This document shows positions 1 to 9,197 of a DNA stretch of 64,000 bases, one piece after another. The notes below the pieces were generated by a model. That model did not search any database, was not told the origin of the DNA, and was given only the letters and a program-made list of their open reading frames with translations. Origin of the DNA: CAUZFZ01 sp963579025 (lineage in GTDB: Bacteria > Planctomycetota > Planctomycetia > Planctomycetales > Planctomycetaceae). Made by a program: the position numbers and the translations under genes. Numbering within the stretch: the first letter of the stretch is position 1; each line of letters starts with the position of its first letter. The DNA lies in the NCBI GenBank assembly GCA_963579025.1, contig CAUZFZ010000033.1, forward strand, positions 1 through 64,000. The letters are read 5' to 3'.

Positions 1-215
1 GTCACGACCTGTGTGTGTTGTACAACTCGTGTGGTGACCGGCACTGTCCGCAGTGTGCCGGCGCGAAACGCCGCGACTGGCTGACGAAGACGTCACAGCT
101 ACTGCTGCCGGACATTGATTATTACCAGGTGGTGTTCACCATGCCGGACCGGCTGTCTTCACTGGCGCTGGGCAACCGGCGTGAGCTGTTCGATCTGCTG
201 TTCCACACGGCCCCG
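1..215 (+). mobile_element. IS91-family transposase, N-terminal fragment (truncated at both ends)
   Basis: The frame is open from the window edge and reads through a Cys/His zinc-binding block (SCGDRHCPQC) followed by AKRRDWL and a VVFTMP motif. This is the N-terminal zinc-binding region of IS91/IS801/IS1294-type rolling-circle transposases, as known from that family. The similarity stops after ELFDLLFHTA near position 210; the downstream codons are out of character and belong to the opposite-strand pseudogene. Only about 70 residues remain of an expected 350-400, so no catalytic Tyr region is present and the fragment cannot act as a transposase. The upstream end is outside the window. The family call is fairly sure; the exact junction is uncertain by about 10 bases. 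Confidence 0.75.
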
Positions 216-1326
216 TTTCAAAGGTCGGGTTTTGCGTGTTTTCGTCACCATTGGCCGCTGCCGCTCCGGTATTCTCCGAATACGCCGTCTCCGTCCAGGT
301 CCCACTCGAACGTCATCGGATCACCATCAGGATCGGTACCAGCACCGGTCAGTTCGAGCGTCTCGCCCTCAGCCACCTGTGGGGATGACCCGTTTTCCAG
401 CACGACGTCCACGGGGACCGACAAGCCGCTGATAAGCGTGGTCACTTGGACCCGTCCAGGTCGGAACGCTGCAGCAGTTTCGTGCCGTTATCGACCCAGT
501 ACAGGTGACCGCCTGACGGATCAATCTCGAGTCCGAGGGGAAGACTCAGCCCCGAGACAATGGTCTGCTGATTGAGTCCATTCAAGTCCGCTCGCTTGAT
601 CACATCCTGCGAGAAGTCCGTCCAATACATGTGCCCGGCATCAACATCCAGGACGATATCGTGCGGCGTCCCCAGACCCAGAACGAGGAGCTCGACGTTC
701 GTGCCATCCAGGTTCGCTCGTTTAATTCGACGGGTCGTTCCTTCCTCCGTCCAATAAACCTTGCCACCCACGACATCGAGTGCGATACCTTGCGGCGTGT
801 CCAATCCGGTGACGATCGTCTGCAGATTTGTGCCATCCAGATCGGCACGGAAGATTCGCCCCACGAAGAAGCGGTCGCTCAAGTAGATTTTTCCGTTGGT
901 CGCGTCGATCTCCAGGCCGGTCATGCCTATTGAATTCGTGACGATGACGGTTTCGACATTTGTGCCATCCAGATTCGCTCGCCTGATGCCGCGGGGCGCA
1001 TCAGCATCGAGCCAGTAGACCTTGCCGTTGTCCACATCGAGTGCCATCTCGACGGGTTCGCCAACGGGCAACAATTGCTGCACGTTGGAACCATCGAGTT
1101 CAGCAGTCTGAATGTCATCAGTTCCACTATCCGTGAGCCAGAGCTTCGACGCCGAAGCCACACCATCCGCTGACGCGTTCGCCACTGGCGCCGCCAGAAG
1201 AATACGCTCCTCCATTCTTTCAATAGATGCACGAGAACTTACACCACGCGATCGGCACGCACGGGCCTTCGGAGAAATACGCCTTAAGTGGAGAATTGCA
1301 CGTTCCCAGTGTCCAACCGTAATCAT
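215..1326 (-). pseudogene. Frameshifted, truncated YWTD beta-propeller / PKD surface protein
   Basis: The start at 1326 has a GGAG ribosome-binding site. The N-terminus contains MEERILLAAP, resembling the LEPR-type targeting motif seen near the start of large planctomycete surface proteins. At least five repeats of about 43 residues with the pattern KVYW...R-NLDGTN follow, which is the LDL-receptor class B (YWTD) propeller repeat. The frame breaks at 442-444: DLDGSK is followed by a stop, while shifting one base continues the repeat as VTTLISGLSVPVDVV. It then enters a PKD/calcium-type segment (DPDGDPMTFEWDLDGDGVFGE). A second shift near 275 restores an Asn/Gly-rich PKD continuation that ends at the IS91 fragment. 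Two frameshifts plus loss of the C-terminus indicate a decaying gene; single-base sequencing errors could explain the shifts but not the truncation. Confidence 0.75.
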
Positions 1327-2080
1327 ATTGAGCAGCTCCGCACGGGGTTGATCGTCGTCAAATGGTGACTCTCACTGTGAGCCACGTCCGGTACAACAGG
1401 TAAGTCAGTCGAGGCCGCGGATACAAAACCTGACTGGAGTGGATGCCGCGACGATTCTGGCCATTGCGATGGATGCACGGCAAAGGTTTTGTTCTTGATT
1501 GACCGACATGCCGGTTGTCGGCTGGCTGTCTTCCCCTGTCTGCACGACGACCTGACCACCCTTGCCCACTCGTACGGATGCAATCATCGAACGGATAGTC
1601 CAACTCCAAAATTTGCTGCGGCGATCGTCCGGTCGTCTGTGAACTGATCCAATTTTTCGGCGTACACCTCCACCAGAAGTGTCATGCGAGTCACTTGCAA
1701 CAGGTCTGCAAAGACCGTTCACAAAGTCAGATGACACAGTTTCGTCCGCTCCCGCGGATTTGGCGTATCTGAGGGTCAGTTTGGAATTCGCAGCAATTTA
1801 TTCGGTTCCGACGCGACTCGATGAGACAACGCGGCCTCACCCTCGGGAGACTTTTGACGGGCTCGATGTATCGGACAGCACAGCCGACCATGTCGTTCTG
1901 ACGCCGAGACGTTCCAGACAGGTGTTTGAGGTCAGTCAGTTCGTTCAGATACCCAGCGCCGTTGAGTCAAGACTGACAATCGGAGCCAATCGGCACGCGC
2001 GGCGGGAAACGGGCACGGCTATTGACGCACGTGTTGGCTCAGAATTGGCTCGCCCCTGCTGATGCCAACCAGGATCGCCA
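1327..2080. other. 750-bp region without an assignable gene
   Basis: No open frame here has a convincing start, codon pattern or recognisable motif. On the minus strand around 1400-1700 there are short protein-like stretches in two frames (for example MTLLVEVYAEKLDQF, and further on VRVGKGGQVVVQTGEDS) separated by stops. This could be another decayed gene next to the IS91 scar, but I cannot identify a family. No tRNA, terminator or clear repeat was seen. Confidence 0.4.
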
Positions 2081-2596
2081 TTAATCGCCTGAAACAGGAC
2101 GTCCAGGTGAGGCCAGTCGCTCTGCGTGCCGGGGAGCAATCATTACGGGCTCTACCTGAGTCCAGACTTCACCGACGAACTGCCAGCGTTTCGTTTGAAT
2201 CCTGGACGCCTGCAGGTTCTTCCACTCGTTCCTACCCGTTCGATCCGGGCGGATGAGAAACACAACCCTGTCGCCGGCTTCGAAATTCCGTCTCAGTAGA
2301 ATTCGCGTGACCTCGAATTCTGAATCTCGTTCAAGAACATCGAGAATCTGCTTGCTGTCAATCGTCCGGCCGATGTCGCCGATCGAGACGCTACTCACGC
2401 CAATGACCCCTGACGCCGGCATCAGCGAACCGGGTGATCCGCTGCCGTCCGTGTACCGCACGACGAAAATGTCTTCCAGCAGTCGGTATCGCGCTCCGAT
2501 GAATGGTCGATACCTGGGATCACGCGACAGGTCACGATGCGTGACGCACCCGGCAAGAGAAACCGTCAACAGCGCTGCGACGAGAGCTCGGTTCAT
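2081..2596 (-). CDS. Putative exported lipoprotein of unknown function
   Basis: The 171-residue product begins MNRALVAALLTVSLAGC, a short positively charged signal with a lipobox (LAGC), so it should be lipidated at Cys17 and anchored facing the periplasm. The mature part is mixed alpha/beta with motifs such as ARYRLLEDIFVVRY and GDRVVFLIRPDRTGRNEW. I do not recognise a family. The start at 2596 is preceded by AGGGG about ten bases upstream. The gene stands alone, with unassigned DNA on the left and a divergent small gene on the right. Confidence 0.75.
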   Translation of the reverse strand: MNRALVAALLTVSLAGCVTHRDLSRDPRYRPFIGARYRLLEDIFVVRYTDGSGSPGSLMPASGVIGVSSVSIGDIGRTIDSKQILDVLERDSEFEVTRILLRRNFEAGDRVVFLIRPDRTGRNEWKNLQASRIQTKRWQFVGEVWTQVEPVMIAPRHAERLASPGRPVSGD

Positions 2597-2864
2597 CGAT
2601 CTGCACCCCTGCGTTTAACGTGGTCAGAGTCCAAGCGTCGTCTGAGCGAAGATATCACACACCAGGAATGTGTTTTCTGGTGCGTCTGGCGGACGCGTTG
2701 CCGTCGCTCCCTTCGCGAGAACCAACGATCGCCGTCTCATTGAGACTCCGGGGGCAGTGATTCCGTGTCGCTCGGTCCGCACTGTCTTGTGATTGGGCTG
2801 GGCGCTGGTCTCCAGTTCATTCACGATCTTGCCCCGCGGGCCACACATACAAGCGAGGTGCCCC

Positions 2865-3155
2865 ATGAAACGCGAACAGCTCGTCCGCATGGAAGCTCAG
2901 TTGATGTATTTTTCGCAACACGTCAGCCGCGCGGTTACTGCTATCAAGACTGCAGAATTCGACCTTGAGGAACCCGAGTTTTTCGACTGGAAGGACGCAA
3001 TGGCATGGGTTACGAAACTCGACGCCTGCGCCGAACGGGGCTGCGGGAAAGCTGCACCAACTTCTGAAACAGCCGCCAAAGCTCCCATAATAAATGATGC
3101 GAAAACGGTCTCGGACGATGATGAGCGAACGCTCTCGGACGAACTCGGTTTCTGA
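2865..3155 (+). CDS. Small acidic hypothetical protein
   Basis: The longer open frame starts at 2793, but the ATG at 2865 follows a GCGAGG purine stretch and opens MKREQLVRMEAQL, which looks like a natural N-terminus. That gives 96 residues. The first 60 are amphipathic and probably helical (MYFSQHVSRAVTAIKTAEFDL). The tail is Ala/Asp/Glu-rich and probably disordered. Two Cys residues lie in ACAERGC. There is no signal peptide or membrane segment, so it is likely cytoplasmic. No family is recognised and no operon partner is present. Confidence 0.55.
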   Translation: MKREQLVRMEAQLMYFSQHVSRAVTAIKTAEFDLEEPEFFDWKDAMAWVTKLDACAERGCGKAAPTSETAAKAPIINDAKTVSDDDERTLSDELGF

Positions 3156-3428
3156 GTTCTTCATGCTGGAGATTCCAGCCCCTCCGATGAGCATTCGGCT
3201 TCCACTGGTCCCGGCGTGTGACGCCGGTAGTGCTCAGGGAACTGATGCGTCACGGCGCGGTCAGGTCAGCACACGGCGAGCTATTACGTCGGGACCGAGG
3301 CCGAAGAGACTGCTCAGATGCTCCACCGAATGATGCAGGCAGGCAATCTGGTAGAGCATGGCCCTGAATCAGCCACGGCGCAAGGCAAAGTCCCGACGCA
3401 AACCATTTCTGCATCAGGACTTTGAGAG

Positions 3429-3500
3429 AGGCGCCGCCCGGATTCGAACCGGGGATGGCGGATTTGCAATCCGCTGCCTTAGCCACTTGGCTACGGCGCC
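3429..3500 (-). tRNA. tRNA-Cys (anticodon GCA)
   Basis: Read on the minus strand, the acceptor arms GGCGCCG and CGGCGCC pair perfectly. The T arm contains GGTTCGAATCC, the anticodon stem is GCGGATT/AATCCGC-like, and the anticodon is GCA. The discriminator base is U, as expected for tRNA-Cys. The D arm contains AGTGGCTAAGGC. CCA is not encoded. The length of 72 nt is normal. Confidence 0.95.
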
Positions 3501-3950
3501 TGATAAGAAGTCGCGGCAAGCTGGACGACGAAACCGCCTTTGCTCAAATTGATGGATGTTCTTGACGTCGAGGCGGTCGGTCGGATGCTAATTCCCGGAT
3601 CCGCCCCCCGCAAGGATCACATTCTGGTCGCGCAGGGATCGACTTCTGTCCGGGAAGAATCCAATTGCGTCGTTTTTTGAACGACCCGTACAATTGAACC
3701 AATCCCCCGTATCGGCGTCCGCCGATGAAATCTTCAGTCCCTTGTCTCGTTTCACCATCTCGTTCTGTCCGCGGCGTACGTCAAGGCATTCCTCCGCGGA
3801 ATTCCGAATTGGAATGTCTCTGTTCGCGGACTCCTGAATTCCCGCTGGTGGACATTGTCCGGCAATGGTGAGTTCGGGGGCTACTCTCTGCCCATCAGCC
3901 CCCCGGTTCACCGGTCGGTTACCTTCCGTCAGCGACGCAAGGAGAACCGA
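3501..3950. other. 450-bp intergenic region, nothing assigned
   Basis: This region lies between the tRNA-Cys 5' side and the next rightward gene. It contains a minus-strand open frame at 3588-4013 that overlaps the neighbour and has no recognisable motif. It should hold the promoters of the tRNA (leftward) and of the 3951 gene (rightward), but I cannot place their boxes with confidence. Confidence 0.4.
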
Positions 3951-4502
3951 ATGATCCCGTTGATGACCGGTGAAGAAGCTCTGCGGCGTCTTTTCTCCGC
4001 ATTGACCGAGCACGCGTTCCAGGTGGAATTGGGGGTCGCGGACCCACCGCTGACCGACTACCTCGTGGACATGCTCGTCCGCTTCACGCGCTCAGCGGAC
4101 ATATTCCGCTTCCGGGATGCTGAAGGTCGGCGGCTGATGGAAGTCGTTGACATGCTGGAAGAAGCACAGCTTCGGCAGTCGCGGCCGCAGCGCGACCTGC
4201 ACCGTCACATCGGCGACTACACGCTTTTCTGGACGGGTGTCTATCCAGAGGCTCTACCACGACTTCAATCGTGCAGCCAGAAGGATCACCTCATTAACTT
4301 TGAGGCTCAGGGGCGCGAGTCGTACCTGATTGCCAGTCGATTCGAGGAGGAGCCGTTCGAAGAAGAGGCTCCCGTTCTGAAGCGAATCAGCAAGGACTTC
4401 GAGTTGTGCCGCGCCGGACTGAATCGCGTGCGAGAAGAGTGGGACCGTTTACCGGCCGAGACTCTGCAGCTTTATCAGCCAGATGAATCCGACGGTGCAT
4501 AG
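3951..4502 (+). CDS. Hypothetical cytoplasmic protein, planctomycete type
   Basis: The ATG at 3951 has a strong AAGGAGA ribosome-binding site seven bases upstream, so it is preferred over the in-frame start at 3855. The product is 183 residues, rich in Arg/Glu/Leu and predicted mostly helical (GEEALRRLFSALTEHAFQ; MEVVDMLEEAQLRQ). There is no signal peptide or membrane segment. A central stretch HRHIGDYTLFWTGVYPE is followed by an acidic segment RFEEEPFEEEAP and a final helix. I do not recognise an enzymatic family, and the neighbours give no functional hint. Confidence 0.75.
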   Translation: MIPLMTGEEALRRLFSALTEHAFQVELGVADPPLTDYLVDMLVRFTRSADIFRFRDAEGRRLMEVVDMLEEAQLRQSRPQRDLHRHIGDYTLFWTGVYPEALPRLQSCSQKDHLINFEAQGRESYLIASRFEEEPFEEEAPVLKRISKDFELCRAGLNRVREEWDRLPAETLQLYQPDESDGA

Positions 4503-4542
4503 CGGGTGAGTGCGACCGACTGGCAGACTCAGCCCCAGGCAT

Positions 4543-4620
4543 AAAAAAGCGACCCTCCCCTGGGACCGTTTCTGCCTGGCGGCAATACTGCCGTCGGACT
4601 GTCTCTGCCCGGGGGAGGGC
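4543..4620 (-). terminator. Rho-independent terminator (leftward), large branched hairpin
   Basis: On the minus strand the outer arms, 4608-4619 and 4553-4564, are 12 bp each with a single G-U pair. They close a 43-nt interior that can fold a second hairpin (GGCAGTATTGCC). The stem is followed by six T residues (4548-4543). The likely client is the 4902-5150 gene 280 bp upstream. The large branched interior is unusual for a plain terminator and could be the 3' end of a small RNA. Confidence 0.6.
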
Positions 4621-4901
4621 CAACTACGATTTATGTCTGGATAAGTCAGGACGCGTCCGATTGATCACAGACAGGAATTTTCGACTCTACGAAAACCCAT
4701 TGAGTTGGAAATCTACAGGTATTCGGCGATCTCGGCTATCAGGGCATTCCTGAGTTTGGGTAGAAAATACCCTGAAACGCAGGAACAGAGGTTCGCGAAC
4801 AGAATTCACTATCTTCTGAATGTGACACGCGCAAAAAAAAACTGTCACTCAGATGTGACAGCCATGGGGACGCATTTTCGAAATGCTCATTTGACGCAGG
4901 A

Positions 4902-5150
4902 TCACGCGTTTGCCATGCGGTCTTGATAGAGCCGCTGGATGTCTTCAATCGTGACGGTAATCTCCCGGGTGAATCCCGTGTGAGCCCGCTCGTAGTGAAT
5001 TCTGGTTGCCAGCTCCGGTGACTGCTGGATCGCCGTCGAGAGCCAGTCACGATCCTCATCCGAAAGTGCCCCGACGTCGGCATCCCAGAATGTCCTGGTT
5101 TCCACGACCAGGTCTTCGATGCGAGCGTCGTATTTTGCGTAGCTGGCCAT
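4902..5150 (-). CDS. Small hypothetical protein
   Basis: The start at 5150 (ATG, product beginning MASYAKYDARIEDL) has AGGGA seven to eleven bases upstream and is preferred over the longer frame from 5198. The 82-residue product is acidic and predicted all-helical (DEDRDWLSTAIQQSPELATRI; TIEDIQRLYQDRM), with no signal or membrane segment. No family is recognised. A strong leftward terminator lies 280 bp downstream. Confidence 0.6.
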   Translation of the reverse strand: MASYAKYDARIEDLVVETRTFWDADVGALSDEDRDWLSTAIQQSPELATRIHYERAHTGFTREITVTIEDIQRLYQDRMANA

Positions 5151-5482
5151 ATGTGTCCCTGAGTAATCGCGATAAGTGCCTGACGGCGGCGTTGGCAACC
5201 CTACAGCCTCGCCTTCGAATGGGACGGATTTTAGCGACGGTTTGAATCGAATTCAGCCAACTCGACCATTTGCCTGCGACTTCCGGGGGGCAATTCCTGG
5301 GGGGTTCCCGACGTTCGACGAAGGCTTCCCGGACTTCACCAGACAGGACAGGCCATAAAACCGGCATATTTTCACAAGTTGTGTGGTCTGTCTGGTCGAT
5401 AGAACGAGTGCCTGCGGTTTCGGAGCGAGCGCTCCTGTCCGCACACACTGAACGGCAATTGCCCTGTTCCAGGATGGAACTT
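5151..5482. other. 330-bp divergent intergenic region
   Basis: This is the spacer between the leftward 5150 gene and the rightward lipoprotein gene. It should carry two divergent promoters. I see no clear promoter boxes, RNA gene or repeat. Confidence 0.4.
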
Positions 5483-6052
5483 ATGAAACGGAATTCCTCT
5501 TTCGCGTTGCTGGCCCTGATGGCGGTGACGATGTCCGGCTGCAAAATCGTCGGCGGCTTTCTCGGCACGGCTCTGCATCTGTCGAGTTTCTGGGGAACCA
5601 CGCCACCGATTCCAGTCAGTCCTTACTACAGCCAGTTGATCGAAGACACATACCACGAGGAAGAACGCTACGGGAAAGTGCCAATTCTGGACCCTGTCGA
5701 AGGCGACAATGCTCCGTTGTACTGTCTCGATCCACCAAGTGCCGACGAGGTCATTCGATCACTGCCAGCGGCAGTTAAGGGAGCCGGTGGCTTCGCATTC
5801 ATCGCCGAAAAGAACCTCAACAACGTCCGCATCGTGAAAGAGCTGATCGTCGACCGTGTCGATGAATGCCGCTTCGTCCCGCTGGTCGGCCCGGCACGGT
5901 TACATCACTGTCACTACAAGTGCACGGTGTATTTCGACAAGACGATCCGCTCCGACTGGCCCATTCCGTACACGTTCACGGACCAGAGTCAGGAAGTCGT
6001 TTACATCGACCACGACCATCTGATTCGATGCACTGGCCCGTCGGCTCGATAA
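5483..6052 (+). CDS. Putative lipoprotein, unknown function
   Basis: The start at 5483 lies nine bases after AGGA; an alternative ATG three codons upstream is less well placed. The product of 189 residues starts MKRNSSFALLALMAVTMSGC, a signal peptide with a lipobox (TMSGC). The mature protein is rich in Pro/Tyr/Asp near the start (TPPIPVSPYYSQLIEDTYHEE) and has several Cys residues further on (YCLDPP, HHCHYKC, IRCTG). These could form disulphides after export. No family is recognised. Its stop abuts the stop of the convergent hydrolase gene with no spacer. Confidence 0.7.
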   Translation: MKRNSSFALLALMAVTMSGCKIVGGFLGTALHLSSFWGTTPPIPVSPYYSQLIEDTYHEEERYGKVPILDPVEGDNAPLYCLDPPSADEVIRSLPAAVKGAGGFAFIAEKNLNNVRIVKELIVDRVDECRFVPLVGPARLHHCHYKCTVYFDKTIRSDWPIPYTFTDQSQEVVYIDHDHLIRCTGPSAR

Positions 6053-8161
6053 TCAGGGGCGTTTGCGAATCTGGAGCTGTGATTTCAAACGCTCGTCCGA
6101 ATCCGCGATCTCGCGGGCATAGGACCAACGATCTGCCTCGTTGTCGTAGATGACGACTTTGCTTGTGTGAGCCACATACGGAACTGTCAGCGGCAGGTCC
6201 GTAATGCGCAACACATTGAGGAAGATCGGGCCCTCGCGGTGTGATGCCGGCAGGTCATAGAGGTCCAGCCGCGTCACTTTGCCCGATTCGAACAGGGCGG
6301 CGTACAGAGCCACCCCGGACATCACGCCCTGAGCCTGCAGCCACAACGGGACCTCTTTCAAACCCTCGACCGCCTGCAGAGCGTTCAGGGCGCGGCGGAC
6401 ATCCCAGACACGCATGCTGTCCTGCGTCTGACCGAGCAGCATGAATCGCCGGCGATGCTGTGTCTGCTTACGCTTACTTTGATCCCACGCCGTCGGGCCG
6501 ATTCCGCGAGGGCAGACGTACGCCATGCCCCAGGGCAGCGATGTCAGCATCTGCGACGTTGATTTCCATGCATCCGTATTCGTTTCGACCGCCACTTCTC
6601 CCTTGAACTGACTGGCAAAGTCGACGCCAACTTCCGACAGAAAATCCGACCAGCCAGATTCATCGAGCACATTGAGCACGACGAGTTTCAAATCCTGCGG
6701 CGCCGTCTTCGCGGACCGCAACAGGTACAGATTCAGATCGATGTCGGGCTCGGGCGTGAACGTAAATTGAGACAGCATGACGCCGTTCTTCTGCTCCGTT
6801 GGTCCAACGTGCAGCGATTTGGATATCGCCGACACGTCTTTCAGATTCGGCCAGCCGCGGAAGCATTTCTCAAGCAATTGCCGACGGTATGACTCCGACG
6901 ATCCGTCGTTGATTGCGACATCGACCGGATCAGGCAGTCTGGCCACTTGCGTGAATGTCTCGTCAATCGTCGTGTTCTGCTCATCGCCTGGCAGTTCGGA
7001 GAAGACTCGAAGTTGCTCCGGTTCGAAGAACTTCACCGCTGTCGTCTCGATCAGCGGGTCTTCTCCCTTCAGGAACTTGTTGAACCAGTGAAACGCATGG
7101 ACGCGCAACTCCTGCGTGTCCTTGTGCGGACCTTCGGTGATCTGCAGGCCTACGTTTTTCAGCTTACCGTGAAGCTCGTAAATGCGGCGGACTTTGTTGT
7201 AGACATCCACCACACCATCAAGGGGAAAGATTCCGTCCTTGTCCGTGTTGGATATCAGCAGCGGTCGCGGAGCAACCAGTGCAGCGACCTGCGCATAGTC
7301 CCACCGATAGGTGTTGACCATAAACATGCAGTCACAGTGACCCTCGACGCAGCCATCCACGACGTGATTCTGCAGGCTTGTGATCCCGGCAACCGGGACG
7401 GCGACTTTGATTCGCTCGTCGAGCGCGGCGATCCACCACGAGTACGCACCACCGCCGGAACGTCCGGTCACTCCGATGCGTTCGCCATCGACTTCGGTTC
7501 GGGACTGCAGGTAATCAAGCGAACGGATGCAGTTCCAAGCCTCGACGCCGGCCGATGAATAGCCGCGGGCGTTCCACCACCAGCGGTCATGGTTGTAGGT
7601 CCCATGGTGGATTCCCTCGATTTCACCCAGTTGCAGCGTGTCGATCGTCAGGCACACGTAGCCATTCCGGGCGAACCACGCTCCATGATGCTGGTAGTGG
7701 GCTTTGTTGCCGTAGCTGATGTCACCTTTCTTCACTCGCCCGTGGCCGCAGACGTACAGGATGGCGGGCAGCGGACCGGTCTGAGACTTCGGGCGATACA
7801 GATTTCCGGTCACGTACAGACCGGGCCGCGACTGAAAGTGCAGTCGTTCGACGATGAACTCGTCGTGCTCGACGCTTCCGGTAATGACCGGCTTGAGCGG
7901 GGTCTTTTCCGGAAGAGGATCGAGACTGAGCATTTCGAAAAGCTGCTGGCGCAGTTTCGTCTGCTGGGCCTGCCAGTCTTCGAGAGACTGGAATTCCGCA
8001 AGGCAGCGGTCGGAAAGCTGCTGTGTGCGGCTGCTGAAATAGGCCGCGATCATGCGGTCACCACGAGTTGTATCGCGATCCTGACCGGACAATGGGTCGA
8101 TGAGCATCGACGCGACGATGAAAGCCAGCACAAAGGTCAACGTTCGAGCGGGTCGGATCAT
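6053..8161 (-). CDS. Secreted alpha/beta hydrolase, acetyl xylan esterase-like
   Basis: The 702-residue protein has an N-terminal signal peptide (residues about 1-26). An alpha/beta-hydrolase domain covers about residues 60-390. Visible elements are the oxyanion region YVCGHGR, the nucleophile elbow GRSGGG (Ser), an acid strand ISNTDKDGIFPLDG and a His in GPHKDTQE, which together make a complete triad. The fold resembles the acetyl xylan esterase / prolyl-oligopeptidase-like hydrolases that planctomycetes carry in large numbers. The remaining 300 residues form a second, weaker domain related to the same superfamily (LPWGMAYVCPRGIGPTAWD, LWLQAQGVMSGVALYAALF) without an evident elbow, so probably a degenerate tandem copy. 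The role is probably deacylation of polysaccharides outside the cytoplasm; the substrate is unknown. Confidence 0.8.
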   Translation of the reverse strand: MIRPARTLTFVLAFIVASMLIDPLSGQDRDTTRGDRMIAAYFSSRTQQLSDRCLAEFQSLEDWQAQQTKLRQQLFEMLSLDPLPEKTPLKPVITGSVEHDEFIVERLHFQSRPGLYVTGNLYRPKSQTGPLPAILYVCGHGRVKKGDISYGNKAHYQHHGAWFARNGYVCLTIDTLQLGEIEGIHHGTYNHDRWWWNARGYSSAGVEAWNCIRSLDYLQSRTEVDGERIGVTGRSGGGAYSWWIAALDERIKVAVPVAGITSLQNHVVDGCVEGHCDCMFMVNTYRWDYAQVAALVAPRPLLISNTDKDGIFPLDGVVDVYNKVRRIYELHGKLKNVGLQITEGPHKDTQELRVHAFHWFNKFLKGEDPLIETTAVKFFEPEQLRVFSELPGDEQNTTIDETFTQVARLPDPVDVAINDGSSESYRRQLLEKCFRGWPNLKDVSAISKSLHVGPTEQKNGVMLSQFTFTPEPDIDLNLYLLRSAKTAPQDLKLVVLNVLDESGWSDFLSEVGVDFASQFKGEVAVETNTDAWKSTSQMLTSLPWGMAYVCPRGIGPTAWDQSKRKQTQHRRRFMLLGQTQDSMRVWDVRRALNALQAVEGLKEVPLWLQAQGVMSGVALYAALFESGKVTRLDLYDLPASHREGPIFLNVLRITDLPLTVPYVAHTSKVVIYDNEADRWSYAREIADSDERLKSQLQIRKRP

Positions 8162-8213
8162 GCCACAGTGCCCTTCTCAATTTGTGCAGTTCAGCGCAAG
8201 ACGTGCCGTGTGG

Positions 8214-9143
8214 TCACGGATGCAACTCCGGCTTCAGCCAGACGAAGCTCTTGCCGAGGCGGCCACCGTAGTTACCGGCGGTAATGCGAACCAGCCCCGG
8301 CGAGTCGACGGCCGCTGCGATCGCCGCCTGCGTGGCATCGGAGATTGCCTCCAGGCTCCGGCCGTTGATCACGATTTCCATGATCGAGTTCACGTTGTCC
8401 GGCAGACGCGTCTCCAGTCCCGGCTCGTTGCGCAGAGTCGGGCAATACTCGGCATACGTGCTGGCGACCAGAAACGAATAGCGACTGCCGGCCTTGGAGG
8501 CGCTGGCAGCGATGCCCCCCGGAAACGTCATGACGGCTCCCGGCGTCGCGTTGACCGCTTCGACGCCTCGCTCCGTGGCGGCAATGGCTGACTCTTCCGA
8601 TTCTCCCATGAACCACAGGTTGCCACCCATGACGCCGTCCGAGTATCCGAAGCGGCGATCCAGTACGAAGTCGCCGCCCATCGTGGGAATCGTCCACACC
8701 TTTCTGTCGAATCGTTTTTCACGTTTCTGAAAGCCATCACCGAAGAACGCGACTTTGCGGCCGAGTTTGTAATAGGGATCGCTGTCGATCAGGTTGAAAC
8801 ACCGTGCCGTCGGGCACGGCAGTACGTTCTGGCTGATGCGGACCAGCAGCGACTTCTCAAGCGCCGTGACCCGGTCTTTGCGAAACCGCGGCACATGGAC
8901 CTGCACGACGGCTCCCGGTCGACCATCGGGAGTCTTGACGGACTCATCGCCGCCAGGCCCGACGTATCGATCCAAGCCTGCTTCACAGTCGCACAGGATC
9001 GTGCTGGATGCGTTACCGGTTGCTTCACGTAACGCATGATCGAGCCATTTACGATCGCGGGCTGTGATCAGGATTTCAGCAAACAGGCTCCGGAAGCCTT
9101 CGGCGTATGTATCTTCGACCTCCGCGCGGTTTCCGGTTGGCAT
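8214..9143 (-). CDS. ftr: Formylmethanofuran:tetrahydromethanopterin formyltransferase
   Basis: The product (309 residues, close to the roughly 300 usual for the family) contains the hallmark Ftr segments: an internal AEGFRSLFAEILITA, CEAGLDRYV, TPDGRPGAVVQ, the LIDSDPYYKLGR block and a C-terminal GGRLGKSFVWLKPELHP. The enzyme moves a formyl group between methanofuran and tetrahydromethanopterin. In planctomycetes and methylotrophs the H4MPT pathway serves formaldehyde oxidation or detoxification, in the cytoplasm. The other pathway genes (fhcABC, mch, mtdB, fae) are not in this window, so the gene is dispersed here. The start at 9143 has GGAA about eight bases upstream. The gene is followed 50 bp later by a hydrolase gene in the same direction. 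Confidence 0.92.
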   Translation of the reverse strand: MPTGNRAEVEDTYAEGFRSLFAEILITARDRKWLDHALREATGNASSTILCDCEAGLDRYVGPGGDESVKTPDGRPGAVVQVHVPRFRKDRVTALEKSLLVRISQNVLPCPTARCFNLIDSDPYYKLGRKVAFFGDGFQKREKRFDRKVWTIPTMGGDFVLDRRFGYSDGVMGGNLWFMGESEESAIAATERGVEAVNATPGAVMTFPGGIAASASKAGSRYSFLVASTYAEYCPTLRNEPGLETRLPDNVNSIMEIVINGRSLEAISDATQAAIAAAVDSPGLVRITAGNYGGRLGKSFVWLKPELHP

Positions 9144-9197
9144 GCTTGAGTTCCGCTGAAATGAATGAGTCGTGCCGCGCTCTCCGCAACAAACCCA

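Noticed and set aside
3250..3519. 89-codon minus-strand frame starting in the tRNA region
   Set aside because: Its N-terminal part is a translation of tRNA-Cys (the NPGGA-type shadow common over tRNAs).
4705..4926. 73-codon plus-strand frame
   Set aside because: No ribosome-binding site, it overlaps the end of the 4902 gene, and composition is not protein-like.
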